The notes: generated from the sequence alone by a model not told the origin. A DNA stretch of 52,812 bases from JAEUSE01 sp964648985 (GCA_964648985.1 CAZYMS010000009.1:1-52812), one strand, 5' to 3'. Positions 1 to 7,306 are shown, numbered from the stretch's first letter. Numbers and translations: made by a program.

Positions 1-311
1 GTTAGGTGAGAACTGAAACGACTCTTAAGGAGTTGAAGTTCCACCGTGGGTGGGCGATTCTCCCAAGGTCCACCAAAGAAAAAACTCCAACTTTTGGAGT
101 TTTTTTGGTAAGAGTTTGGAGGATGATGAACGATCGAAGAGTTCGAGCTAGCCCCGCCATAGCTTTAGCAACGGTTGGTTCTCCAAGGTCCACCAGGGAT
201 GCAGCGCCCAAAATCCGCAAATAAAAAGCACAGCGCAAACGGTATATCTTTTGGCCTGATCTAATTTCTGATTATAAAAATTTCCGCTAACATTACCTGT
301 AAATATTTACA
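1..311. other. unassigned edge sequence
   Basis: No convincing gene is seen. The short open frames here overlap one another on both strands and lack ribosome binding sites. A 13-nt direct repeat (CCAAGGTCCACCA) occurs near 63-75 and 183-195. A terminator-like hairpin lies at 81-106. The stretch is probably the downstream flank of a gene outside the window. Confidence 0.4.
81..106 (+). terminator. rho-independent terminator-like hairpin
   Basis: AAAACTCCAA pairs with TTGGAGTTTT around a loop of about 3 nt, followed by further T residues on the plus strand. It could end a plus-strand transcript entering from the left edge. The A run on the other side makes it usable on the minus strand too. 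Confidence 0.5.
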
Positions 312-347
312 AAAAAAAGATGGCGGCAGATGTAATATCTGCCGCCA
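312..347 (-). terminator. terminator of the 359-925 gene
   Basis: An 11-bp perfect stem (TGGCGGCAGAT with ATCTGCCGCCA, 5-nt loop, 321-347) is followed on the minus strand by T residues (TCTTTTTTTT). It lies 11 nt past the stop codon of the minus-strand gene. Confidence 0.85.
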
Positions 348-358
348 GCAGGAAAACG

Positions 359-925
359 TCAAACGCCTTCCGCATTCAAAAGTACCGTAATGAGACGAGG
401 GCCGTCACCATCCGCCTCCCCTCCCGCAAAAGGTAGGCGACTCGCAGGCCATGTACCAGTTTGCAGGTCTGCCTTCAAAGCTTCGAGCCGATTCCAGACA
501 ATGCCTGTGCCCGGACCCTCGGGATCGAACGGCGTCCCCACCTCAAGGAGAATTCTCTGAAGAGCTGCTGCATCGAGCCGTTCTATGAATGAGGGATAGA
601 CACCGGCAAGCAAACTCTGGTACACAATAGCATTGCGCAACAAGGCCTCCCGGTCAGCATCTGTCTCTGCGGTAGGTAAACCAAACCCAGCTAATTGCCG
701 CCGCAGTTCTTCTGCTCGCACCGGGTGTAAACCAGACTTATCGTCCGCCACCCACGCAGCTTCGCCAGCATTAATATATGCCAGACCAGCCGCGACTGAG
801 GCGAAAGGACCATGTTTAGCCGCCATCCCATCTTCTCTCAGATAGTGCAAGTATGCATGGGGAACGCCTAAAGCGTTGCAACCACAGAGTACAACAAACG
901 GAAACTCGGGTAATTTATCATCCAT
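359..925 (-). CDS. CGC/GPF-motif hypothetical protein A
   Basis: A 188-residue soluble protein with no signal peptide or membrane segment; I do not recognise its family. Near the N terminus it carries LCGC (13-16), HAYLH (23-27) and GPF followed by SVAAG (39-47), then a GLxP segment and a late DPEGPG plus WNR segment. The same motifs in the same order occur in the protein at 1230-1826, so the two are paralogs. The start is supported by GGAGGAAG about 7 nt upstream of the ATG. A weak promoter lies at 1111-1139 and a strong terminator at 321-347, so it is probably a single-gene transcript. The Cys pair might bind metal, but a lone CxC is not enough for a zinc site without a partner. Function unknown. 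Confidence 0.8.
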   Translation of the reverse strand: MDDKLPEFPFVVLCGCNALGVPHAYLHYLREDGMAAKHGPFASVAAGLAYINAGEAAWVADDKSGLHPVRAEELRRQLAGFGLPTAETDADREALLRNAIVYQSLLAGVYPSFIERLDAAALQRILLEVGTPFDPEGPGTGIVWNRLEALKADLQTGTWPASRLPFAGGEADGDGPRLITVLLNAEGV

Positions 926-965
926 GAATCACTTCCTCCACGAAGTTTTTTGAGATTAACCAACT

Positions 966-989
966 TATTAACCATACGCATGGTTAATA
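966..989. repeat. inverted repeat in the leader of protein A gene
   Basis: TATTAACCAT and ATGGTTAATA form a perfect 10-bp inverted repeat around ACGC, about 40 bp upstream of the start codon at 925. It would form a hairpin in the 5' untranslated RNA, or could be a dimeric protein-binding site. Confidence 0.6.
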
Positions 990-1086
990 GCAAAAGTAAC
1001 GAATAACCCAAACCCGCAAACAGTTTCATCACTTGGAGCAGCGATGTTTTTGTTCACAGGGGAGGCTAGCAAAGTTCTTAAACCCT

Positions 1087-1139
1087 TCTAACCTCTCTTC
1101 ACGAACAACGTACTGTACTAAATTTTCCTGCTTCCAGCA
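1087..1139 (-). promoter_or_regulatory. promoter and conserved leader motif, protein A gene
   Basis: On the minus strand TTGCTG (1134-1139) and TACAGT (1111-1116) are 17 nt apart, a weak sigma70-type match. Six nt downstream begins an element (1087-1104, plus strand CTAACCTCTCTTCACGAA) that matches 16 of 18 bases of the equivalent region of the neighbouring paralog at 1995-2012. The matching position relative to the -10 box supports the promoter call. Confidence 0.5.
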
Positions 1140-1167
1140 AGTCTACTAGGCCATATAAATAGTAAAA

Positions 1168-1196
1168 GCGGGCGAACAGTTGAACTGTCCGCCCGC
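1168..1196 (-). terminator. terminator of the 1230-1826 gene
   Basis: GCGGGCG and CGCCCGC close a long stem with an inner ACAGTT/AACTGT palindrome; TTTTACT follows on the minus strand. It lies 34 nt past the stop codon of the 1230-1826 gene. Confidence 0.8.
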
Positions 1197-1229
1197 CGTG
1201 TTATACAACTTTCCGAAAAACGATGTTGG

Positions 1230-1826
1230 CTACACGCGGACACGTCCGCCGCCTGTAGCGCCCAAAAGCTCGGACAGCTCAAACGGGAGTTCGTTCATTG
1301 ATGGGACACTTTCGGACTGGCTTTTGCGTTCGCCGGTTAGAAAGTCCGCCGGATTAAGTTCCGGCAATTCGCTCAACGAGGCGTAATTCCAGATCGGTTT
1401 ACTTCCAGGGCCGTTTGGATCCGGAGCAATGCCCACTTCGGCGAAAAATGCGGCAAAGTCCCCACCATACATCATCTCAATCAGTTTCACCGGGGCGCCT
1501 GTGCGGAACGCGAAGATACGATTGATCGTACCCTCCACGATCTTCGCGTCAGCAGAATTTGATTCCATGGGGAAGCCCAAGGCTCCCAGTTGCGCCGTCA
1601 AAGCTGTGGCCTGTTCGGGATTCAGCCCGGTGGTGTCACCGGCCTCAAAGGCAGCAACGCCTGCCGCAATCCACTTCTTGCCTGCTTCGACTGAACCGAA
1701 CGGTCCGCGGTGGCTTTCTTCGCCATCAACCAGGATGTGGATGTAAGCGTGCTGATCGGGGTCAAAAGACCCACAACCACAAAGTTCAATCTTAGGCAAA
1801 CCGGTACTAGTCGTATTCGTGTTCAT
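1230..1826 (-). CDS. CGC/GPF-motif hypothetical protein B
   Basis: A 198-residue soluble protein paralogous to the product of 359-925. Shared landmarks are LCGC (15-18), HAYIH (26-30), GPF followed by SVEAG (41-49), a DxxGLxPxxA segment near 65, a QLxxxGxP segment, and a late DPNGPG plus IWN. The C terminus is rich in Ser and Glu and ends in GGGRVRV. The start is fixed by GGAGGATC 6 nt upstream of the ATG. It has its own strong promoter (2018-2046) with a 23-bp inverted repeat in the leader, and its own terminator (1168-1196). The family is not one I recognise. Because two copies sit side by side and a third, more diverged relative lies beyond the AAA+ gene, the proteins probably act in a shared process. 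Confidence 0.8.
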   Translation of the reverse strand: MNTNTTSTGLPKIELCGCGSFDPDQHAYIHILVDGEESHRGPFGSVEAGKKWIAAGVAAFEAGDTTGLNPEQATALTAQLGALGFPMESNSADAKIVEGTINRIFAFRTGAPVKLIEMMYGGDFAAFFAEVGIAPDPNGPGSKPIWNYASLSELPELNPADFLTGERKSQSESVPSMNELPFELSELLGATGGGRVRV

Positions 1827-1958
1827 GTAAGATCCTCCAAAAATCTGCAGATTTGTGTTTGTTAGCCACCCTCATGGACTAACCGGGTTTGGACGAAAGT
1901 TTCGCCCGGATACAGCTCATAAAACTTGAGTGGTTTTGGCCGAGGCCGCCAACCAAGC

Positions 1959-2012
1959 TTCACGGAGGGAAGTTAAAGAAATAATAATTTTTCTCTAACT
2001 TCTCTTCGCGAA
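1959..2012. repeat. 23-bp near-perfect inverted repeat in leader
   Basis: Arms 1959-1981 and 1990-2012 are reverse complements apart from four transitions, separated by 8 nt. The element occupies the start of the predicted transcript of the 1230-1826 gene. The right arm contains the leader motif shared with the 359-925 gene. Confidence 0.7.
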
Positions 2013-2017
2013 ACAAT

Positions 2018-2046
2018 ACTATACCTTATTTTTAGTATTATGTCAA
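2018..2046 (-). promoter_or_regulatory. sigma70-type promoter, protein B gene
   Basis: Minus strand TTGACA (2041-2046) and TATAGT (2018-2023) are exactly 17 nt apart in an AT-rich stretch. The predicted transcription start is near 2010, giving a leader of about 185 nt for the gene starting at 1826. Confidence 0.8.
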
Positions 2047-2109
2047 TACAAGCGTATTAACAGATCGCTCTTAAATAAGATATCTTTTAGTAAATTATAT
2101 AAAAGAATA

Positions 2110-2143
2110 GGGCCTCTTCATCGCTTGCGCAACAAAGAAGCCC
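2110..2143 (-). terminator. terminator of the AAA+ ATPase gene
   Basis: GGGCTTCTTT and GAAGAGGCCC pair (with wobble) around a loop holding TTGCGCAA; TATTCTTTT follows on the minus strand. It lies 45 nt past the stop codon at 2189. Confidence 0.65.
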
Positions 2144-2188
2144 GGGTTTAAGGGTTTTCACGTAGAGTTTGGGAAGCAATCGAATATC

Positions 2189-3709
2189 TTAGTTGCCGCC
2201 AGCTAGTGCTGGGATCTTAGCCTCTGCGATATGGCCATTTTGGTTCGGATTGAAGTGGGCTTGGCCCAAGTACTTTGCCGCCTCGACAGCAAGTCTTTCA
2301 GCAATAACTTTGCCGAAACCTGTACCGAACTGTTCCATATAATTAAGTGTCGCTTCGACTGGTGGATTGAGTCGTTCCTGCGTCAACAGATAGCTTCGAG
2401 CGGTTCCAATCAAGTCTTCGCCCGTGATAAGCGCGGACCCGCCTCGACTCCGAGTCAAGGCACGAAGCTTGGCCCTCTCGACCACCTCGCGAATAACTGC
2501 AGGAATCTGGCCAGCCAAAACATCGCCAGCTTCTACCAGGTCGGTCCCGGGTTCAATTGAACCCTTGCCATAACCTTCGATCAGGCGAGTTACAGCTTCT
2601 GCATCCGGCTTGTCCAAAAAGATCGTCGCGTCAACACGTCCAGCGCGAGTAATCATTTTGTTGATTCGCTCTGGTGCATTGGTTGACATGATCACAATGG
2701 TCTCGTTGATTTTGCTGCTCAAGCCATCTAATTCGTAGGATAACTCGTCCAATGCAGGAGTGCGTTCGCCATGTGTAACTCGGTCAATGTCTTCGACGAA
2801 GACAACAACCTTGCCATAATCGCGAGCGAAATTCAGCGCGTCGGACAACTCTTCAGCGGACTTGACGTAGATAAACGTCCAGCCATTTCGGACAGCCAAC
2901 ATGGCGATGTTCCTGGCGAGCAGTGTTTTTCCTACGCCAAACTGTCCGGCCAGCAAAATCCCCCGTTTGAGAGGAGTCCCCGCTTGTCGAACTGCTTCGG
3001 TGTATTCAATCAAAGTTGTGATGTTGTCAGCAATTTCCAATTCGATGCGCTGACTGAAAATAGCCTGTTCCGTCTTGGACAAATCCAGAAACTTAGGTTG
3101 AAACTGTTGGTCCAGTTCGCCTTTATCGTTCCGGAATTTTACTTCAACGGCCTTGCCTTGGTAGATGCTTTCTTGCGCCACGATTTCTCGGGTCAAGGCG
3201 ACTATCTCGCGGACAATGTTCTCATAACGCTTTTTGACATCCGCAACCACTTCAAACACCCATCGGCCTTCGTGCATGGTCGCCGAGCAACCAACAGTGC
3301 CTTCTTCAAGGCCGGGGACGGTGAAACGCCCCCATGGGATTGAAGTTGTCTCATTGACCCCTGTATCAACACCAATGAGTCTGGCACCGCTGAAGAAACC
3401 GGGTTGCTGTACTGCGACGCCGAACTTTCTGGTGAGAGCCTTCTTGAGTGCCAGGGCCCCATCCCACGGAGCGGCATTGACCCGCTCACTGAAGCTGATC
3501 TCTTGGCGAAACTCGCGCGCCTTAGCCATGATAGCTTCAGCGGCAGCTTCCAGATCCATTGTTTCAGGGATGATCAACTCTTCGCCATGCTGACGAATGT
3601 CAATAAGGTCAACAATCTCGGGCTGATTTTCCTGATCAAAGTTGCGATTCCTCGGATCTCTCCGATCGTTCCTTAATAAATCTTCTCGCGTACGTCTATC
3701 TGATGCCAT
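2189..3709 (-). CDS. AAA+ ATPase (Vps4/Cdc48/FtsH-like ATPase core)
   Basis: A 506-residue soluble protein. Its second half holds a complete AAA+ module: Walker A GQFGVGKT (255-262), Walker B VVFVEDID (302-309), sensor 1 STN (342-344), and RAGR (355-358) at the arginine-finger position, as in FtsH RPGR. The first 240 residues form an unrecognised N-terminal domain with a charged start. There is no membrane segment and no HExxH protease motif, so this is not FtsH; a substrate-remodelling or unfolding role is an inference from the family. The Walker B acidic pair reads ED instead of the usual DE. ATG at 3709 is preceded by CAGGAG; an in-frame upstream TTG is less likely. It lies between the CGC/GPF paralog genes and has its own promoter and terminator. 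Confidence 0.85.
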   Translation of the reverse strand: MASDRRTREDLLRNDRRDPRNRNFDQENQPEIVDLIDIRQHGEELIIPETMDLEAAAEAIMAKAREFRQEISFSERVNAAPWDGALALKKALTRKFGVAVQQPGFFSGARLIGVDTGVNETTSIPWGRFTVPGLEEGTVGCSATMHEGRWVFEVVADVKKRYENIVREIVALTREIVAQESIYQGKAVEVKFRNDKGELDQQFQPKFLDLSKTEQAIFSQRIELEIADNITTLIEYTEAVRQAGTPLKRGILLAGQFGVGKTLLARNIAMLAVRNGWTFIYVKSAEELSDALNFARDYGKVVVFVEDIDRVTHGERTPALDELSYELDGLSSKINETIVIMSTNAPERINKMITRAGRVDATIFLDKPDAEAVTRLIEGYGKGSIEPGTDLVEAGDVLAGQIPAVIREVVERAKLRALTRSRGGSALITGEDLIGTARSYLLTQERLNPPVEATLNYMEQFGTGFGKVIAERLAVEAAKYLGQAHFNPNQNGHIAEAKIPALAGGN

Positions 3710-3856
3710 TGGTTTGAGCTCCTGTTTCAACCGAAATCAAAAACGCACAAAGGTACTAACCCACGCTTAAAACTGCTACGTGAATATCCCCCTTGCGATT
3801 GTAAAATAGCTTGAAAATACTGAGGTTCAGGCCAAGACCAGAACAACAGTTTGACA

Positions 3857-3885
3857 AATATATCATATATATAAATATTTGTCAA
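3857..3885 (-). promoter_or_regulatory. sigma70-type promoter, AAA+ gene, in an inverted repeat
   Basis: Minus strand TTGACA (3880-3885) and TATATT (3857-3862) are 17 nt apart. The -35 box is part of an 11-bp inverted repeat (TTGACAAATAT at 3851-3861 and its complement at 3875-3885), so the core promoter is nearly symmetric. The predicted leader of the AAA+ gene is about 140 nt. Confidence 0.75.
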
Positions 3886-3943
3886 TTATATGGTAGAATA
3901 TATAAAAAATAACAATCAAGGCAAAATAAAGTAAATTATAAGA

Positions 3944-3976
3944 AAAGCCGCGCTCACATTACATGGACACGGCTTT
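3944..3976 (-). terminator. terminator of the 4005-4622 gene
   Basis: AAAGCCG and CGGCTTT (3944-3950, 3970-3976) form a 7-bp stem; TCTTATAATTT follows on the minus strand. It lies about 30 nt past the stop codon. Confidence 0.65.
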
Positions 3977-4004
3977 CGCTGCTTTATCGAACAAATCGCT
4001 AAAG

Positions 4005-4622
4005 CTATGATAATACTCCTTCTTCCACCTCAGCTTTGGGTAAATTCGAGGCCAAAATCTCTTTTTCAACCTTGGAAAAGTCGAGCAACGAGACCCCTCG
4101 ACTTTCATATAGGCTACGCAAAGCCTCCAATGCCTCACCCTGGTCATACAGATAACTGGCCAGCACGTTCCCCTTTCCGTCAATGATCCAGCCATGACGA
4201 CCGCAATTTTTGCAAGAGAGATATTTCGCCTGCCCATCAGCATCATCTTTGAAAGGCGGTTCCTCTTCCTCATTCGGATCGAGCTGGATATGTTTTTCGA
4301 ACGGATGTGGATCGTCTGTATCAAACAACTCCAATCTTGCAGCGCCCAAATCCAGAGGCATAGCTGTCGCTGGCAGATCTACAGTGGCGAAAAAGGCCAG
4401 CATGTCTGGCAAAGTTGCATCCGATAATGGCGAAGTCCAATCAGTGACTTGAACTCGAACAAAAGCTTGAAGTCCTGCCTGAGAAAAAAATGGGCCAGCA
4501 ATCCAGCCATTATCAACGACCAGCAAGGCGTGTTTTATGGGCACTCCTCCGCAGGTGCAAATATGAACGCCTAGCTCGGTATCATCTGAGAGTATCGTCT
4601 TTGCAGAAGATTTATTCGGCAT
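4005..4622 (-). CDS. CGC/GPF-motif-related hypothetical protein C
   Basis: A 205-residue acidic soluble protein. The N-terminal CTCG (22-25), HALL (31-34), GPF and SQAG (43-50) match the order and spacing of the two proteins encoded at 359-925 and 1230-1826, though overall similarity is lower. A second Cys pair, CKNCG near residue 138, is followed by a W-II-DG pattern resembling the first module, so the protein may hold two copies of a small Cys module that together could bind one zinc ion; this is inference. The middle is a Glu-rich linker (DPNEEEEPP). AAGGAGGAC precedes the ATG. It has its own strong promoter and terminator. Function unknown. Confidence 0.8.
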   Translation of the reverse strand: MPNKSSAKTILSDDTELGVHICTCGGVPIKHALLVVDNGWIAGPFFSQAGLQAFVRVQVTDWTSPLSDATLPDMLAFFATVDLPATAMPLDLGAARLELFDTDDPHPFEKHIQLDPNEEEEPPFKDDADGQAKYLSCKNCGRHGWIIDGKGNVLASYLYDQGEALEALRSLYESRGVSLLDFSKVEKEILASNLPKAEVEEGVLS

Positions 4623-4688
4623 AAAAGTCCTCCTTGTTGCCGGGTATCTGTTCTAACTTGTGACCAAGGCGCTTGTAACGCCTCAGGT

Positions 4689-4737
4689 ATCGCGATTGCG
4701 AACACAAGATAATACCACGAGAAAGGCAATATGTCAA
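4689..4737 (-). promoter_or_regulatory. promoter and start-site motif, protein C gene
   Basis: Minus strand TTGACA (4732-4737) and TATTAT (4709-4714) are 17 nt apart. Five nt after the -10 box comes GTTCGCAATCGCGAT (4689-4703), which agrees at 12 of 15 bases with the element in the same place at the neighbouring 4858-5493 gene. The element overlaps the expected transcription start, a typical operator position. Confidence 0.8.
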
Positions 4738-4757
4738 CTCTATAGTTAAAAAGAAAA

Positions 4758-4790
4758 CGGTTTTGCGTGTGCTTCAATCACGCAAAACCG
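4758..4790 (-). terminator. terminator of the 4858-5493 gene
   Basis: A perfect 12-bp stem (CGGTTTTGCGTG with CACGCAAAACCG, 9-nt loop) is followed on the minus strand by TTTTCTTTTT. It lies about 67 nt past the stop codon. Confidence 0.85.
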
Positions 4791-4857
4791 AAATGAATTA
4801 TACGGCATAGCTTGTGGCAATCAAAAAAACCAAAGCTCCAACATGTTGTGTTTGAGG

Positions 4858-5493
4858 CTATCTTCTGGGCTGACAAAACACATAGCGTGCAGCGAGCCTA
4901 CCTTGATAGCGGGCGCCATCATATGCAATCAGCTCACGGCCAGCAATAGTTCTTACACCAAAAACCCTGGCCCCTTCCTTAGATAAGGACAGCATTGGCT
5001 CCATACCTAAGATGAGCGACTCATCTTGCCGCTGCTCTGTATAGGCAAGCGCCAACACCGGGCCAATCTCTGCAGGACACAATGTAAGCCCTTGAGATAG
5101 CGCGGCAGACCAGACTATCCCCATAGTCTGAGGACCAGAGTATCCTAAGTCATCCGAAGTAACTATTACCAAATCATGCTGCCTTTCGTAATAGGCTATG
5201 CTGGTGCGAGACAATAACTCATTGGCCTCCTCACCAATACTGCAACCTGCTTTTGTAAGAGCACCGCGGTATGCATCTGCATGTTTGTAATGCCCCGTTG
5301 AGACTGTTTTCCAAACCTTACGACGAGGTATGATATTTGCAAAACGCCCCTCAATAATCTGCTGAAGAGAAAACCGCAGCCCCTGAAGATCAAAAGGGTA
5401 TCCCTTACGACTTCTTAGTTGACGTCTAATCTCTGCAAATTGACCATCCAAAGCAAAATACTCGTCGCCTGTGACAACTCTTTCTGATGCCAT
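4858..5493 (-). CDS. hypothetical protein of CPR type
   Basis: A 211-residue soluble protein beginning MASERVVTGDEYFALDGQ. The N-terminal pattern TGDEYFALDGQ with EIRRQLR resembles uncharacterised proteins I have seen in Parcubacteria genomes, but I know no function. The rest has conserved-looking Gly and aromatic residues and one internal Cys region (LTLCPAEIG). An upstream ATG in frame would add 14 residues, but GGAGGAAT sits 7 nt before the ATG at 5493, so that start is chosen. It has its own promoter (5656-5684) and terminator, and shares a start-site motif with the 4005-4622 gene, which suggests joint regulation with that gene. Confidence 0.8.
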   Translation of the reverse strand: MASERVVTGDEYFALDGQFAEIRRQLRSRKGYPFDLQGLRFSLQQIIEGRFANIIPRRKVWKTVSTGHYKHADAYRGALTKAGCSIGEEANELLSRTSIAYYERQHDLVIVTSDDLGYSGPQTMGIVWSAALSQGLTLCPAEIGPVLALAYTEQRQDESLILGMEPMLSLSKEGARVFGVRTIAGRELIAYDGARYQGRLAARYVFCQPRR

Positions 5494-5635
5494 GACGATA
5501 TTCCTCCATAAGTACTGATTTTTGGTTAAATACAATCCAACGAAAATGAGTTGTAGCTAGATTGTATCTATGGATGCCACCCTACTAAACGTTGTACTCA
5601 AAAACAGTTAGTAAGAGCGTGCTATAAATCCATTG

Positions 5636-5684
5636 ATCGCACATGCGAACTAGTAACTATACGATATATGACTATAATGGTCAA
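5636..5684 (-). promoter_or_regulatory. promoter and start-site motif, 4858-5493 gene
   Basis: Minus strand TTGACC (5679-5684) and TATAGT (5656-5661) are 17 nt apart. Five nt after the -10 box lies GTTCGCATGTGCGAT (5636-5650), the same element, at the same offset, as at 4689-4703. The leader to the ATG is about 155 nt and holds an ATACAATC/GATTGTAT inverted repeat. Confidence 0.8.
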
Positions 5685-5779
5685 CGGTTACTAGGGATTA
5701 TTGCTTGTGAGATTTTCTTGCGTAGTATTGCTTTAACTTAGTGGTGCCTGGTATGCTGACTAAGTGAATATATAGACTT

Positions 5780-7306
5780 ATGATACAAAAACTATTTACC
5801 ATTGCCCTTCTTGTAGGAGTATTAATGATAGCCATGCCTGCAATTGGAAAGGCAGAAAGCCAGACCGCTGTGGTTACCATGACCCCAGACGGATTCAGTC
5901 CACCCACCATTACAATACAACAAGGGAGTACGATTACTTTTAAAAATAATGATACGCAAAACCGCTGGCCCGCATCGAACATTCACCCAACTCACGAAAT
6001 ATATCCGGAGTTCGACCCCAAAACATTAGTTGCACCTGGCAAATCATGGGAGTTTACTTTTGACAAGGCGGGAACATGGAAGTACCATGACCATCTTATC
6101 CCTACTGATAGCGGTACCATTATAGTCACTGACGCAGAAATGCAGCCAAAAATAAATCAACATTGGTGGTCTCGGGCATGGAACGCTATAGCCACTTGGT
6201 GGCATAATATATGGCACAAAAATACTTCCAACACCAAGAATATAGAAAATAAAAAAGAAGAAACGAAAAACTACGATAGCACCATTGCTCAAAATAATGA
6301 GGCAATTTTTACTGACGTCGATGCACTTGGTTCATATATGAAAAAATATGGACCCAAGCAAGCCATTACTCAGCTGCATGCTTTGGAAGCAAAGTTTGGA
6401 TCATGTCACCAACCAGCGCATAGGGCGGGACACTTGGGCTACGAGCAATTAGGCGACCATGCTCTTATTGAATATAGTCCCGAATGTCAGTCTGGATATT
6501 ACCACGGAGTTATGGAGGCGTATTTTAAAGACCACGGCACAAACAATCTTGCCGAGAGCTTTACCAACCTCTGCCCTTCTAACCTAAATGACTTCTTTGA
6601 ACACCAGTGCGTGCACGGCATAGGCCACGGTCTTATGGCGTGGAGCAACTACGAACTTCTAGACGCACTTGCGGGCTGCGACATGCTACCACGAAGACAG
6701 GACAGCTGCTGGACCGGTGTGTTTATGGAGAATCTTTCTGCGCAAATAGCCAAAGGTAACCAAAATGGATCTGTAGGCAGCACCGATATACACCTTACTA
6801 AATATTTAAAAGACGAAGACCCATTGTATCCCTGCGATGGCATAGCAGATAAATATCAAAATAGCTGCTATTTCTTACAAACATCGCGTATGCTTCAAAT
6901 ATTCGGCCAAGACTTTAAAAAAGTTGCCGCAAGCTGTGCGACCGCGCCAGAAATATACCAACCCTCGTGTTTTGGGAGTATGGGACGGGATGTAGGTGGC
7001 AATTTTCCTACAGACAATGAAAGACAAATTCGTGAATGCGGATACGTTTCCACACAGCCAAATAAAATATTATGTCTCAACGGAGCAGTACAAAACTCAT
7101 TCTGGGACCCAAGTGGACAAACGCAAGCAATAGATTTTTGTACAAGGCTAGTAGATGCCCAAGAAAAAGAAAGTTGTTACAATACTATATTTCAACGTGC
7201 AACCGAACTCTTTACTACAGCGGAAGCAAACCAAGCATTCTGCGCCCGCATAGAGCCAAGCTATACGAATTCCTGCACAAAACAAGTCATGCATGTACAA
7301 ATCTAA
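5780..7306 (+). CDS. exported cupredoxin-like protein with Cys/His-rich C-terminal region
   Basis: A 508-residue protein with a signal peptide (1-25, cut after KAES-like sequence). Residues 28-117 form a cupredoxin-like beta domain: NIHPTHE (His69, His72) and YHDHL near 102-106, followed by SGTIIV. The Cys of a type 1 copper site is absent; the YHDHL version lacks it, so copper binding, if any, would be unusual. A Trp-rich linker follows (140-155). Residues from about 160 form a Cys- and His-rich region with CHQPAHRAGHLGYEQLG, YYHGVMEAYF, CVHGIGHGLMAW and repeated single Cys, likely disulphide-bonded outside the membrane; I do not recognise this domain. The stop overlaps the next gene by 14 nt, suggesting cotranscription. 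Confidence 0.75.
   Translation: MIQKLFTIALLVGVLMIAMPAIGKAESQTAVVTMTPDGFSPPTITIQQGSTITFKNNDTQNRWPASNIHPTHEIYPEFDPKTLVAPGKSWEFTFDKAGTWKYHDHLIPTDSGTIIVTDAEMQPKINQHWWSRAWNAIATWWHNIWHKNTSNTKNIENKKEETKNYDSTIAQNNEAIFTDVDALGSYMKKYGPKQAITQLHALEAKFGSCHQPAHRAGHLGYEQLGDHALIEYSPECQSGYYHGVMEAYFKDHGTNNLAESFTNLCPSNLNDFFEHQCVHGIGHGLMAWSNYELLDALAGCDMLPRRQDSCWTGVFMENLSAQIAKGNQNGSVGSTDIHLTKYLKDEDPLYPCDGIADKYQNSCYFLQTSRMLQIFGQDFKKVAASCATAPEIYQPSCFGSMGRDVGGNFPTDNERQIRECGYVSTQPNKILCLNGAVQNSFWDPSGQTQAIDFCTRLVDAQEKESCYNTIFQRATELFTTAEANQAFCARIEPSYTNSCTKQVMHVQI

Noticed and set aside
2..238. Two overlapping short frames at the left edge
   Set aside because: No ribosome binding site, opposite strands overlapping, and a terminator hairpin inside.
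1230..5493. Toxin-antitoxin interpretation of the first block
   Set aside because: Genes are separately transcribed, mostly about 190-500 residues, and no toxin fold is recognised; nothing specific supports it.
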